Counted from the stretch's first letter, positions 20,161 to 28,490 are shown. The stretch: 64,000 nucleotides of DNA from Halomonas sp. 328 (GCF_015645095.1 NZ_JADOTW010000007.1:1-64000), one strand, 5' to 3'. Translations and numbers: made by a program. The notes: a model not told the origin generated them from the letters alone.

Positions 20161-21330
20161 TCAACGCCCCCGGGCGAGGCGCCAGAGCAGGGCCACGCCC
20201 AGCAGCAAGAGCCCCATCAGTGCCGCCAGCAGCCAGGGGAAGGCCTGGGCGCCGGCGCTGTCCAGCAGGGGGCCGGTCAGCGAGGGTACCAGCATGGCGC
20301 CCAGGCCGCTGGCCAGGAACACCAGGCCGGTGCGCTTGCCGCTCATGCTCATCAGCCGGTTGCACAGGCTGAACAGGGTGGGAAAGATCGCCGAGGCGGC
20401 CAGGCCATAGCCCAGGGCGATCAGCCACAGGGGCAGCCAGGGCATGGCCAGGGCGCTGGCCAGGCCCAGTCCCAGGCAGCCCAGCAGCAGCCACCAGGGC
20501 GAGATCAGGCGCAGCAGCGGGATCGCCAGCAGGCGTCCCGCCGACAGCGCCAGCCAGAATAGGGTGACCAGCAGGGCGGCGCCCTCCCCGGGCTCGCCCT
20601 GGAGGACCGCATAGGCGGTAATCCAGCCGGCGAAGGTGATCTCGGCGCCCACATAGAGGGAAAACAGCAGCATCAGGGTGCCCAGCAGGCGCGTATCGCC
20701 GCGGCCTGGCGAGGGCGTCGCCCGCTCCCCGCCCGCCGCGTCGCTCCTGTCGGCCTCGGGAGGGCGCGGGCCGGGATCGCGGCGCAGCCAGAACAGCAGG
20801 CTCAGGCCATAGAGCCCCACCAGCCAGAAGGCCCACTGGAACTGGCCGGTCCAGTGAATGGCCGCCACCACCGCCAGGGGGGCGAGCATATTGCCCAGGG
20901 CGAAACAGAAGTGCAGGGCGCTGATGTAGGGGCCCGCCGCCTGGCGGTGGGTCCATAGCAGCAGGGTATTGCTGCCGGCGTTGATCGACACTTCGGCGAA
21001 GCCCATCACGAAGATCACCCCGATCAGCAGGCCCAGGGAGGGGCTCAGGGGGGCCAGGCCCAGCCCCAGGGCCATGATCACCACCATGGCCATCAGCACC
21101 GGGTGGCCGGGCAGGCGATCCACCAGCACGCCGACGCTCACCGAGCCGAGCATGTTGCCCAGGGCGCGGGCGGTGAACAGCAGGGCGATCTGGCTCATGC
21201 TGGCGCCGGTCATCTCGGCCAGGTGTGGCAGGGCGGGGCCCAGCAGGCCGCCGGTCAGGCCGATGGCGACGAAGGCCAGGAAGTAGGTGAGAGTGACGCG
21301 GCGGTGGTAGGCGGACTGGAATAGCGGCAT
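20161..21330 (-). CDS. MFS transporter
   Basis: 389 residues from the ATG at 21330, preceded by AGGGAAGG; the open frame upstream lacks any MFS sequence and overlaps the divergent ZntB start region. Twelve hydrophobic segments are visible. The loop after TM2 has GVLVDRLPGHPVLM, the MFS motif A region, and GFAEVSINAGSNTLLLW in TM4-5 resembles the FucP/sugar-type and DHA1 subgroups. The central loop (about 192-222) is hydrophilic and proline-rich. Substrate cannot be assigned. Confidence 0.88.
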   Translation of the reverse strand: MPLFQSAYHRRVTLTYFLAFVAIGLTGGLLGPALPHLAEMTGASMSQIALLFTARALGNMLGSVSVGVLVDRLPGHPVLMAMVVIMALGLGLAPLSPSLGLLIGVIFVMGFAEVSINAGSNTLLLWTHRQAAGPYISALHFCFALGNMLAPLAVVAAIHWTGQFQWAFWLVGLYGLSLLFWLRRDPGPRPPEADRSDAAGGERATPSPGRGDTRLLGTLMLLFSLYVGAEITFAGWITAYAVLQGEPGEGAALLVTLFWLALSAGRLLAIPLLRLISPWWLLLGCLGLGLASALAMPWLPLWLIALGYGLAASAIFPTLFSLCNRLMSMSGKRTGLVFLASGLGAMLVPSLTGPLLDSAGAQAFPWLLAALMGLLLLGVALLWRLARGR

Positions 21331-21484
21331 GGACCTTCCCTGAGACATACGCGAGGCAAAGCGCCCCATGCTGCCGCAAGCCCGGGGAAAAGTCCTCCGC
21401 CCCCCGGCAAAAACTCGCGGCGGAGGGTGCAAGGCGCAGCGGCATCGCCTATCGTCGGGACAACGCTCAGCGCAGGGAGGCCCC

Positions 21485-22456
21485 ATGATTCGAGGCATGT
21501 TGATTACCGGTGAGGGAGAGGCGGTCCGCGGCGGCGAAGCATTGATCGACCGCTGGCGGGAGGATCCCGACAGTCGGCTGTGGCTCGACCTGGAGGGGGA
21601 GGCGCCGGCTCGGGAGCGGGCCCTGCTGGAGGCTTTCGGCTGCCACCCCATGGCCATCGACGATGCCCACCGCGAACGCCACCCACCCAAGGTCGAGGAG
21701 TTCGAGACCCATGCCCTGATCCTCTACCGGGGGATCGCCTCCTTCGATGCCGAGCTCAATTTCGTGCCCCAACAGGTGGCCTACTTCATCGGCGAGCGCT
21801 ACCTGATCAGCCTGCACCCGGGCACCGCCCACAGCATCGAGGGGTTGCTCGATAACGGCGAGGGCGAGCGCCTGCTGGGGCACTCCCCGGAGTTCGTGGC
21901 CCTCAAGGCGATGTATCTTTCGGCGGGCTTCTACCTGGATAGCCTGCTGGAGTTCGAGGAGGTGCTCAGCGACCTGGAGGATAGCCTGCTGGAAGGGGGC
22001 AGCGATGCCTTGATGCGCCGCATCGTGGCCTACAAGTCACGGCTGGTGAAGATGCGTCGGGTCTTCAACTACCACGTCGGCATTACCCAGGAGCTCACCG
22101 CCTACGACTACAGCCACCTGCCCCGGGAGGCGGACGAGACCCTGCATGCCATCAAGGATGTCCACGAGCGCTTCGAGCGCCTCTACAGCCTGAGCCAGAT
22201 GTACTACGACATCTGTGGCGACCTGGTGGATGGCTACCTCTCGCTCTCTTCCCACCGCCTCAACAACACCATGCGCATCCTGACGGTGATCACCGCCATC
22301 TTCGTGCCGCTGACCTTCCTGGCCGGGGTCTACGGCATGAACTTCGAGCATATGCCGGAGCTGGCCTACCGCCATGCCTACTTCGTGGTCTTGGGGGTCA
22401 TGGCGACCATCGGCCTGGGGCTGCTGTGGCTGTTTCGGCGCTGGCGCTGGATATAA
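21485..22456 (+). CDS. CorA-family divalent metal transporter (ZntB-like)
   Basis: 323 residues with the two-membrane-segment C-terminus of the CorA/ZntB superfamily and the selectivity motif YGMN (residues about 282-285) followed by FEHMPEL. The long helical cytoplasmic funnel (about 120-260) contains the FNYHVGITQEL and SLSQMYYDICGDLVDGYLS stretches. MPEL after the GMN motif is the signature loop. ZntB members transport zinc with protons, CorA members magnesium; which ion is moved cannot be read from sequence. ATG at 21485 follows CAGGGAGG. Divergent from the MFS gene. Confidence 0.9.
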   Translation: MIRGMLITGEGEAVRGGEALIDRWREDPDSRLWLDLEGEAPARERALLEAFGCHPMAIDDAHRERHPPKVEEFETHALILYRGIASFDAELNFVPQQVAYFIGERYLISLHPGTAHSIEGLLDNGEGERLLGHSPEFVALKAMYLSAGFYLDSLLEFEEVLSDLEDSLLEGGSDALMRRIVAYKSRLVKMRRVFNYHVGITQELTAYDYSHLPREADETLHAIKDVHERFERLYSLSQMYYDICGDLVDGYLSLSSHRLNNTMRILTVITAIFVPLTFLAGVYGMNFEHMPELAYRHAYFVVLGVMATIGLGLLWLFRRWRWI

Positions 22457-22521
22457 CGGCGCCGGGAACGCTGGCGCACTATGCTGGGGGAGCGACCCTG
22501 TACAGCCAAGGGAGGTCTGTC

Positions 22522-22965
22522 ATGTCGATCACAACCCTGTCCCGAGGGGCGCTGCTCGGCGCCCTGTTACTGCCCGCCGCGGCCCTGGCCGCCGAGGGCC
22601 ACGACCTGGTCTTCCAGGGCGACGCCAGTTTCCAGGGGCCCCATGGCGGCCAGGCCATCGCCGTGGCCCTGGTGGAGGCCGAGAGCGGCGAAGTGGTGGC
22701 GCGCCAGGAGGGCAGCGTCGCCGGCGAGGGCGAGATGGCCTTCGCCTTCGAGTTCCCCGGTGCCCTGATGGCCGGAACCGCCTATGAGGTCCACTACTGG
22801 ATCGACTCCAACTTCGGTGGTGGCAGCGAGGGTGTCTGCGATGCCATGAGCCATGATCACCAGTGGCGGGTGGCCCTGGACGCGGTGGAAGATGACCTGA
22901 CCCATACCGAGGATCATGCCCCCGGGCGCATGGACGAGGTGTGCGGGACCTTTATGCCGGAGTGA
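22522..22965 (+). CDS. Secreted hypothetical protein
   Basis: 147 residues with a clear signal peptide (SRGALLGALLLPAAALAAEG, cleavage probably after ALA). The mature domain is acidic, His-containing and beta-rich, with VHYWIDSNFGGGSEGVCDAM and two cysteines that could form a disulfide in the periplasm. The overall pattern resembles small periplasmic proteins that enclose a ligand in a beta sandwich, but no family is recognised. ATG at 22522 follows AGGGAGG. It lies 65 bp after the ZntB-like gene on the same strand and could be co-transcribed, perhaps as a metal-related periplasmic protein (speculative). Confidence 0.7.
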   Translation: MSITTLSRGALLGALLLPAAALAAEGHDLVFQGDASFQGPHGGQAIAVALVEAESGEVVARQEGSVAGEGEMAFAFEFPGALMAGTAYEVHYWIDSNFGGGSEGVCDAMSHDHQWRVALDAVEDDLTHTEDHAPGRMDEVCGTFMPE

Positions 22966-23015
22966 TGCCGGGAGGCAGGAGGCGGCCCCGGGCCCTGGCC
23001 CGGGGCCGAGTCGTG

Positions 23016-23447
23016 TCAGGGGGCAAGGTCGAAGAGGGCACGGCCGTTCTGGGGATCGAAGGGCGCCGAATGGTGCTCGTGCACCAGCTTCCAGTGGCCC
23101 TCGATGCGCCTCAATCCGGCGCTCATGCGCAGCCAGCCGGCGTCCGCTTCATTGCCGCCGCAGCGTACCAGGGCGTGACAGAAGGCGAGATTACCCTCGG
23201 CATAGATGATCTCCTCGTGCAGCTCGAAGGTCATCGCTCCCGGGCACTGGGCCAGGCAGGCTTCCCAGTGCTGGCGGTAGGCTTCCCGTCCCTTGAACTG
23301 CAGCTGGGCGATGGCATCGAAGGCGACGATCTCGGCGGCGTAATGGGCGGTAATGGCATCGATGTCCTTGGCGCGTACCGCTGCCGCCCAGTCGTCCAGC
23401 AACTCCATGACCGCGGCTTCGGCGGACAGGCCGGTATGTGTGTTCAT
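23016..23447 (-). CDS. SnoaL/NTF2-like domain protein
   Basis: 143 residues with the single cone-shaped fold of the SnoaL/DUF4440/ketosteroid isomerase-like superfamily: a helical start with LLDDWAAAVRAKDIDAITAH, then YAAEIVAFDAIAQLQFKGRE and the strands RMSAGLRRIEGHWKLVHEHH. WKLVHEHHS is typical of the DUF4440-like group. Family members include isomerases, cyclases and many proteins of unknown role; no activity is assigned. Converges with the secreted protein gene. Confidence 0.85.
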   Translation of the reverse strand: MNTHTGLSAEAAVMELLDDWAAAVRAKDIDAITAHYAAEIVAFDAIAQLQFKGREAYRQHWEACLAQCPGAMTFELHEEIIYAEGNLAFCHALVRCGGNEADAGWLRMSAGLRRIEGHWKLVHEHHSAPFDPQNGRALFDLAP

Positions 23448-23623
23448 GGGGACTCTCCTCGGGATGATGGATTCCTAGTGTGGCACTCGTGTATCGAGCC
23501 CGGGGCCATCAGATCGACATCGGGCCGTCATCCCGCGGCAGGCGGTAACGGCGGGGCGGGCGTCGTGGCGAGGGATCTGGCATGCTGGGGCACCGGACGG
23601 GTCAGGACACAGGGCCCGCCGTC

Positions 23624-23662
23624 GACACGTCGTGCGACACTTCGTGCGACACTTCGTGCGAC
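23624..23662. repeat. Three tandem 12-bp repeats upstream of nnrU
   Basis: The unit GACACTTCGTGC occurs at 23636-23647 and 23648-23659, preceded by GACACGTCGTGC at 23624-23635 (one mismatch) and followed by a partial GAC. The array lies 31-69 bp before the nnrU start, in the 245-bp gap between the SnoaL-like gene and nnrU. It could be slippage or an array of protein-binding sites. Too short and unspaced for CRISPR. Confidence 0.7.
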
Positions 23663-23692
23663 CCTATCGTGACCTGGCAAGGAGCTCCCCCC

Positions 23693-24277
23693 ATGACCGT
23701 GATGATTCTCGGCCTCGTGATTTTCCTCGGCATGCATTCCGTGCGCATCGTCGCCGACGATTGGCGACGCGACCAGATCGCCCGCCTCGGTGAGTGGTCC
23801 TGGAAGGGGGTCTATTCGTTGGTCTCGGTGGTGGGCCTGGCGCTGGCCATCTGGGGGTTCGGCCAGATGCGCCTCGATCCGACCTTCGTCTGGTTCCCGC
23901 CCATGGGGCTGCGCCATGGGGTGGCACTGCTGATGCTTCCCGCCTTTATCCTGCTGGTGGCGGCCTATGTGCCGGGCAATGCCATCCGTGCCCGGCTCGG
24001 CCACCCCATGCTGCTGGCGGTGAAGCTGTGGGCCTTCGCCCACCTGCTGGCCAACGGGCGCCTGGGGGATATCGTCTTCTTCGGCGCCTTCCTGGCCTGG
24101 GCCATCGTCGCCTTCGCCGCGGCCCGACGCCGTGACCGGGCCGCCGGCCTGGTGGCACCGGCCGGGCGGTGGCCGGCGACCCTGGCGACCCTGGTGATCG
24201 GCCTGGTCGCCTATTGGCTCTTCGCCATGCACCTGCACGTCTGGGTCACCGGCGTGCCGGCCATCGCCATGGGCTAA
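23693..24277 (+). CDS. NnrU family membrane protein
   Basis: 194 residues from the ATG at 23693 after AAGGAG; upstream in-frame codons only translate the 12-bp repeats. The N-terminal MILGLVIFLGMHSVRIVADD and the RARLGHPMLLAVKLWAFAHL and LANGRLGDIVFFGAF stretches are characteristic of NnrU, a five- to six-pass membrane protein related to isoprenoid-modifying enzymes. NnrU was first linked to nitrite/nitric oxide reduction, but most genomes carry it without denitrification genes, as here. Its 3' end overlaps the convergent DUF1289 gene by 4 bp. Confidence 0.9.
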   Translation: MTVMILGLVIFLGMHSVRIVADDWRRDQIARLGEWSWKGVYSLVSVVGLALAIWGFGQMRLDPTFVWFPPMGLRHGVALLMLPAFILLVAAYVPGNAIRARLGHPMLLAVKLWAFAHLLANGRLGDIVFFGAFLAWAIVAFAAARRRDRAAGLVAPAGRWPATLATLVIGLVAYWLFAMHLHVWVTGVPAIAMG

Positions 24278-24462
24278 TCGGTAGCGTCCCGGGCCCCGGC
24301 TTCCAGGCGTCGCCAGACCGCCGCCTTTTCGGCCTCCGTCATGCCGCCCCAGCGGACGATCTCGTCGAGGGTGCGGCGGCAGCCGCGGCAGCACTGGGTC
24401 GCCTCGTCGAGTTGGCAGGCCCGAATGCAGGGGGAAACGGGGCGCGTGGCCGTCGGGGTCAT
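24274..24462 (-). CDS. DUF1289 domain protein
   Basis: A 62-residue protein matching DUF1289: SPCIRACQLDEATQCCRGC, then RTLDEIVRWGGMTEAEKAAV. The cysteine pattern suggests a small metal or iron-sulfur site and is the defining feature of the family. Its ATG overlaps the stop of the upstream arfB by 4 bp (ATGA), so the two are translationally coupled. Function unknown. Confidence 0.88.
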   Translation of the reverse strand: MTPTATRPVSPCIRACQLDEATQCCRGCRRTLDEIVRWGGMTEAEKAAVWRRLEAGARDATD

Positions 24463-24872
24463 AGCTTGACCTTGCCGCGCAGCGCCTTGGTCTTGCCCTT
24501 CTGGGTCTTCTTGTCGACCCGGCGACGCTGGGACCCCTTGGTGGGGCGGGTGGCCTTGCGGCTCTTCTGGGTCTTCACCGCCTCGAGAATCAGCGCCCGG
24601 AGGCGGCGCAGGGCGTCTTCCTTGTTGAGCTCCAGGGTGCGATGGCTCTGGGCCTTGATGACGATCACCCCCTCCTTGCTGATGCGCTGGTCGGAGAGCG
24701 CCATCAGCCGCTCCTTGTAGAAGGGCGGCAGGCTGGAGCGGGGGATATCGAAGCGCAGGTGCACCGCCGAGGCCACCTTGTTGACGTTCTGGCCACCGGC
24801 GCCCTGGGCGCGGATCTGGGTGATCTCGATCTCCCAGTCGGCCAGGGAGACGTTATTGGAGAGTCGCAGCAT
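24459..24872 (-). CDS. arfB: Alternative ribosome-rescue factor ArfB (YaeJ)
   Basis: A 137-residue peptidyl-tRNA hydrolase that frees ribosomes stalled at the end of broken mRNAs. It has the catalytic GGQ motif in RAQGAGGQNVNKVASAVHLR near residue 27 and the short lysine-rich C-terminal tail (KKTQKGKTKALRGKVKL) that enters the empty mRNA channel. Length agrees with E. coli ArfB (140). It heads a small minus-strand group with DUF1289, just downstream of the DUF3820 gene (7-bp gap). Confidence 0.95.
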   Translation of the reverse strand: MLRLSNNVSLADWEIEITQIRAQGAGGQNVNKVASAVHLRFDIPRSSLPPFYKERLMALSDQRISKEGVIVIKAQSHRTLELNKEDALRRLRALILEAVKTQKSRKATRPTKGSQRRRVDKKTQKGKTKALRGKVKL

Positions 24873-24879
24873 GTTCGCC

Positions 24880-25095
24880 TCAGTGCCCCCGGCGCAGGGG
24901 CGCCAGCAGGTCGTTCAGGCCGTTGTGATCGATCTCGTGCATCAGCTGCAACAGGCGCCCCAGCTCGCTCTTGGGGAAGCCCTCCCGGGCGAACCAGGCC
25001 AGGTAGGGGCCGGGCAGGTCGGCGATCACCCGTCCGGCATACTTGCCGAAGGGCATCTTCAGGGTGACCAGCCGCTCCAGGTCTTGCGGATTCAC
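24880..25095 (-). CDS. DUF3820 family protein
   Basis: A 71-residue protein with the family pattern TLKMPFGKYAGRVIADLPGP followed by YLAWFAREGFPKSELG. DUF3820 proteins (YaeQ-neighbour-like small proteins in gammaproteobacteria) have a conserved MPFGKYKG core that resembles part of an exonuclease fold, but no biochemical role is established. It precedes arfB by 7 bp and is probably co-transcribed with it. Confidence 0.88.
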   Translation of the reverse strand: MNPQDLERLVTLKMPFGKYAGRVIADLPGPYLAWFAREGFPKSELGRLLQLMHEIDHNGLNDLLAPLRRGH

Positions 25096-25172
25096 GGCAG
25101 ACTCCTCTCGAGGATGGGCGGCCTACTCTACGGCTTCCCGGCGAGTTCGGCCAGGGCGCCATCCGGCAGCCA

Positions 25173-25940
25173 CTAGCCGTTTCTGAGTAGCTGACGCTCG
25201 AGGGCGTCGAGGAACTCCTGGATGCGCAGGGCGTTGGTGCCCAGGTCGCTGCGCCCCAGTCGCGAGGCGGAGCGCATGTCCACGCGCACGCCCGCATCGC
25301 TCTCGGTGAGGCGCAGCACCACATCGTCCTTGAAGCCGAACCAGGTGGTGGACGCGGTGGCCTCCAGGGTGGTGTCGTCGACCCGGGCGATCTCCCAGCC
25401 CCGCTCGCGCATCATGGTCTCGGCGGTCAGCAGGATCCGCGGCTTGGGGGCATCCACTATCCGCGGGGCCAGGTCGGGATAGGCCCGGCGCTGCTGGGCG
25501 GCGAAGGCGCGGGGATAGCCGACGGCATTGGGGGCCGCTTCGCGGGGCGCCACCAGGGCGATAAAGGCCGGTGGGTCGTCCAGGTCGGTGGTGATATCGT
25601 GGATCGGCGGTACCGCCTGAGCGCGTTGCAGGTGCTGCAGTGGTACCACCAGCAGGGTGGCCACCATCACCAGTACCAGGCCGCCGATCAGGGCGGGACG
25701 CGGGCGTCGATACCAGGCCGCCACGCACAAGGCCAGCACCGCCGTTCCCGCGGCGGCGATCGCCACATAGGCGCCCTGGCGCAGCAGGCCGAGGGCCTGG
25801 CCCAGGTCGAGGAGGTCGAGGCGATAGGCCGGCCCCGCGCCGCCCATCAACAGCGCGGCCAGGCCCAGCAGCAGCACACTCAGCGCTGCCAGGCCGGCCG
25901 GCCAGCGGCCGCCCCGGGCATAGGGCTCGAGAATCACCAT
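25173..25940 (-). CDS. DUF1499 domain membrane protein
   Basis: 255 residues. Three hydrophobic segments occupy the first 105 residues, and the rest is a DUF1499 domain with IHDITTDLDDPPAFIAL, QQRRAYPDLAPRIVDAPKPR, TLEATASTTWFGFKDDVVLR and RVDMRSASRLGRSDLGTNAL. The D-I-T-T-D and RSxSRxGxSDxGxNxxR patterns define the family. ATG at 25940 follows GGAGG. Function unknown; the domain is probably periplasmic or membrane associated. Confidence 0.9.
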   Translation of the reverse strand: MVILEPYARGGRWPAGLAALSVLLLGLAALLMGGAGPAYRLDLLDLGQALGLLRQGAYVAIAAAGTAVLALCVAAWYRRPRPALIGGLVLVMVATLLVVPLQHLQRAQAVPPIHDITTDLDDPPAFIALVAPREAAPNAVGYPRAFAAQQRRAYPDLAPRIVDAPKPRILLTAETMMRERGWEIARVDDTTLEATASTTWFGFKDDVVLRLTESDAGVRVDMRSASRLGRSDLGTNALRIQEFLDALERQLLRNG

Positions 25941-25966
25941 CTCATGCCTCCGTGCGTGAGAAAGTC

Positions 25967-26110
25967 TCAGGTTACCAAGGCCAGATTACGCCCTTCCGCC
26001 TTGGCGCGATAGAGGGCCTTGTCGGCGCGCTCGAGGCACACCTCCCACTCCTGGCGATACTCCTGCTCGGCTTCGCCGCCGATGGGGCAGCGCGAATGAT
26101 GCGGGGCAGG
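25967..26110 (-). pseudogene. C-terminal remnant of a diguanylate cyclase (GGDEF) gene
   Basis: On the minus strand one frame reads CPIGGEAEQEYRQEWEVCLE then RADKALYRAKAEGRNLALVT and stop. ADxALYxAKxxGRN is the C-terminal hallmark of GGDEF domains. There is no GGDEF active site and no room for the rest of the domain, since the EAL gene ends 20 bp upstream. The remnant is therefore what is left after deletion of a diguanylate cyclase gene, or of the cyclase half of a larger GGDEF-EAL locus. Confidence 0.7.
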
Positions 26111-26129
26111 TTGTCCTGGGGAGACAGTG

Positions 26130-26933
26130 TCAGCGGCATGCCGAGACTCCTCTCAAGCGAGGCGGGGCGAAGCCTGCCTCCAGCCGTGCTTCCAGGCCAT
26201 CGGCCAGGGCATCCAGGGCGGGGCGCGCGAAATGGTAGCCCTGCTGCAGGGCGATGCCCGCCTCGAACAGCCAGCAGGCCTCTCCGGCCTCTTCCACGCC
26301 CTCGGCGATCAGGGTCAAGTCCAGTTCCCGGGCCAGGGACACCAGGGCACGAATCAGGGTCTGGCGACGCGGATCCCGGTGGCAGCCCATGATCAACTGG
26401 CGGTCGAGCTTGAGCTTGTCCGGGTACAGCTCGGTCAGCAGGTCCAGATTGGCATGGCCGGTGCCGAAGTCGTCCAGGGCGACTCGGAAGCCCATGCGGC
26501 GATAGGCATCGATGATGCCGCGTACATGGGGGCGGTCCTGGATGCGCTCCGACTCGACGATCTCGAAGATCAACCGCTCCTTGGGCCAGCCGACCCGTTC
26601 GGAGACCGCCAGGGTCGCCTGGATGCAGGCCTCCGGCTCATAGACGGCATTGGGCAGGAAGTTGATCGACAGGGACTCCCGCATGCCCAGGCGGCTGGCC
26701 TGCTCGATCGCCTTGACCCGGCAGGCCTGGTCGAAGCGGTAGAGCAGGTCGTCGGTGACCTGGGCCAGTACCTGGCCCGCCGGCTCTCCCCGGGGGCCGC
26801 GCACCAGGGCCTCGTAGGCATGGATGCATCGCCGCTGCAGGTCGACGATGGGCTGAAAGGCCATGGTGAAGTCGAAGGGAAGGGCCCCTTCGCAGCGCTT
26901 ACATCGGCCATTGAATCGTGCGCAGTGTCCCAT
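26130..26933 (-). CDS. EAL domain c-di-GMP phosphodiesterase
   Basis: 267 residues forming a stand-alone EAL domain, which hydrolyses cyclic di-GMP to pGpG. Key residues look intact: YEALVRG (the EAL signature), SINFLPNA, LIFEIVESERI, ALDDFGTGHANLDLL, DKLKLDRQLI, LIAEGVEE and LQQGYHFARP. The N-terminus has a short cysteine cluster (C4, C11, C14, CX6CX2C) that might bind metal or sense redox. ATG at 26933 follows GAGGAGG. A GGDEF remnant lies directly downstream, so the original locus may have encoded both synthesis and breakdown of the messenger. Confidence 0.92.
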   Translation of the reverse strand: MGHCARFNGRCKRCEGALPFDFTMAFQPIVDLQRRCIHAYEALVRGPRGEPAGQVLAQVTDDLLYRFDQACRVKAIEQASRLGMRESLSINFLPNAVYEPEACIQATLAVSERVGWPKERLIFEIVESERIQDRPHVRGIIDAYRRMGFRVALDDFGTGHANLDLLTELYPDKLKLDRQLIMGCHRDPRRQTLIRALVSLARELDLTLIAEGVEEAGEACWLFEAGIALQQGYHFARPALDALADGLEARLEAGFAPPRLRGVSACR

Positions 26934-27153
26934 GGATGCCTCCTCGATATGCCCAGGGGTGTCGCATCCGGGCAGCGGAGACCCAACGGCTGGATGCTCT
27001 AATATGTGTTTCCAATGTTAGCTGTGTATCATATTTGTACAAGTATTATTTGCCATAACGCGCTAATGGTCTCCCGTCACAGCGCATACCGCGGGCGTTA
27101 TCGGCAGACGGGCTGATACCCTGGGCGCTGAATTTCCACCGCACGAGAATGCC

Positions 27154-27492
27154 ATGGCCCCTTCGACCCTCGAGCCCGACGCCCTGCGTCGGCTACTGTG
27201 CTCGCTGCCCGACGCGCAATTGCCGCTGACCTACCAGCAGGCGGCGGAGGCCCTGGGCCTGACACCACCTCGCACCATTCAGCGGGTCGCCCTGGCCCTG
27301 GAGGTGCTGATGCGCGAGGACGTGGCCGCCGGCCGCCCGCTGATCGCCGCCCTGGTGGTCAGTCGCCGCGGCGGCCAGCCGGCCCGGGGCTTCTTCGACC
27401 TGGCCGTGGCGCTGGGGCGCTTCCCGGCCGATCCGGCCCATCATGCCGAGGCCTATCGGCAAGAGCTGGCACGGGCCCTGGCCGAGCGGTGA
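27154..27492 (+). CDS. Small hypothetical protein with a winged-helix-like core
   Basis: 112 residues, no recognised family. The segment LPLTYQQAAEALGLTPPRTI followed by QRVALALEVLMREDVAAGRP looks like a helix-turn-helix or winged-helix arrangement, and LIAALVVSRRGGQPARGFF like a following beta hairpin. No signal or membrane segment. ATG at 27154 follows CGAGAATGCC, a weak ribosome binding site. The 220 bp upstream, shared with the divergent EAL gene, are AT-rich and probably hold promoters for both, but no specific site was identified. Codon use is like its neighbours, so it is probably a real gene. Confidence 0.6.
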   Translation: MAPSTLEPDALRRLLCSLPDAQLPLTYQQAAEALGLTPPRTIQRVALALEVLMREDVAAGRPLIAALVVSRRGGQPARGFFDLAVALGRFPADPAHHAEAYRQELARALAER

Positions 27493-27593
27493 TCTTTGCG
27501 AAATAATAAGCAAGATAACTAAGTCCGTCGGGTGACGCGGCCGTCGAACGGCATGGCGTCGCCCCACGTCAGGCGAACGACTCACGAGGTCCC

Positions 27594-28325
27594 ATGAATC
27601 CCACCATCGAACTGCTGAAGTCCCACCGCTCGATCCGCAAGTTCACCGAGCAGAAGATTCCCCACGAGCTGCTGGTGGAGTTGATTCGCGCCGGTCAGGG
27701 CGCCGCCACTTCCAGTCATGTGCAGGCCTATAGCGTTATCCATGTGACCCAGCCCGAGAACCGCGAGACGCTCGCCGAGCTGGCCGGTGGCCAGGGCTAC
27801 GTGGCCGGTGCCTCCGACTTCCTGGTGTTCTGCGCCGACATGAAGCGCCCCACCGAGGCCGCCGAGCGCACCGGCGCCAAGGTCGTGCGCGGCATGACCG
27901 AGCAGTTGCTGGTGGCCAGCGTCGACGTGGCACTGATGGCTCAGAACGTGGCCATCGCCGCGGAATCCGAAGGGCTCGGCATCTGCTATATCGGCGGCAT
28001 CCGCAACAACCCCGCCGCCGTCAGCGACCTGCTGCGCCTGCCCAAGCATGTCTACCCGGTGTTCGGCATGTGCCTGGGCTACCCGGCTCACCAGCCGGAC
28101 ATCAAGCCGCGCCTGCCGGTGGAGGCGATCCTCAAGGAGGATTATTACCGCGATGACCGCGAGCAGGTGGAGGCCTTCGACGAGACCATGCACGCCTACT
28201 ACCAGGCGCGAAAGGGCGGCAACAAGGACAGCAACTGGTCGCAGAACCTCACCCCCCTGTTCGACAGCAAGCTGCGCGCCCATATGCGCGACTTCCTGAT
28301 CGAGCGCGGCTTCGAGATGAAGTAA
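27594..28325 (+). CDS. nfsA: Oxygen-insensitive NADPH nitroreductase / flavin reductase NfsA
   Basis: 243 residues of the NfsA/FRP nitroreductase family, an FMN enzyme that reduces nitroaromatics, quinones or flavins with NADPH. Family features: LLKSHRSIRKFTEQKIP at the N-terminus, GQGAATSSHVQAYSVI, the FMN region SEGLGICYIGGIRNNPAAVS, MCLGYPAHQPDIKPRLP and the C-terminal WSQNLTPLFDSKLRAHMRDF (LxxQGFxLK-like end). Length matches E. coli NfsA (240). Start ATG at 27594 after ACGAGGTCCC. Confidence 0.92.
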   Translation: MNPTIELLKSHRSIRKFTEQKIPHELLVELIRAGQGAATSSHVQAYSVIHVTQPENRETLAELAGGQGYVAGASDFLVFCADMKRPTEAAERTGAKVVRGMTEQLLVASVDVALMAQNVAIAAESEGLGICYIGGIRNNPAAVSDLLRLPKHVYPVFGMCLGYPAHQPDIKPRLPVEAILKEDYYRDDREQVEAFDETMHAYYQARKGGNKDSNWSQNLTPLFDSKLRAHMRDFLIERGFEMK

Positions 28326-28333
28326 AGCGCCGC

Positions 28334-28360
28334 GGCCCGCCGCCATGATGGCGGTGGGCC
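28334..28360. terminator. Strong hairpin after nfsA
   Basis: GGCCCGCCGCCAT (28334-28346) pairs with ATGGCGGTGGGCC (28348-28360) over 13 positions with one G-T pair and a one-base turn. It lies 8 bp after the nfsA stop. There is no T-run, so it may be a processing or pausing hairpin rather than a classic intrinsic terminator. Confidence 0.4.
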
Positions 28361-28363
28361 GGG

Positions 28364-28385
28364 CGTCAAGGCAGGACCGGCCGGC
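28364..28385. repeat. Left 22-bp direct repeat bordering the mntA-hepT module
   Basis: This 22-bp sequence (containing GGCAGGACCGGCCGGC) is identical to 29140-29161. In the right copy it is the 3' end of the ygjV-like gene (codons for RPVLP and the stop); here it is isolated. The identity stops sharply at both ends. Confidence 0.85.
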
Positions 28386-28490
28386 TGAATAGGGCACCGT
28401 ATTCGTCTCTGGGTATCACCATGGCCCCATGCTAGGCTGACTCAGGTGAACTAGCCGGTTCCGTGCATGCCGGTAAGGAGGTGCCATCCG

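Noticed and set aside
23624..23662. The 12-bp tandem repeats as a CRISPR array
   Set aside because: Units are contiguous without spacers, too short, and no cas genes are present in the window.
28334..28360. The nfsA hairpin as a certain intrinsic terminator
   Set aside because: The stem is strong, but neither strand has a T-run behind it and the loop is only one base. Kept as tentative.
27582..28397. A 271-codon minus-strand frame opposite nfsA
   Set aside because: nfsA has clear family motifs. The antisense frame has no ribosome binding site and no recognised domain.
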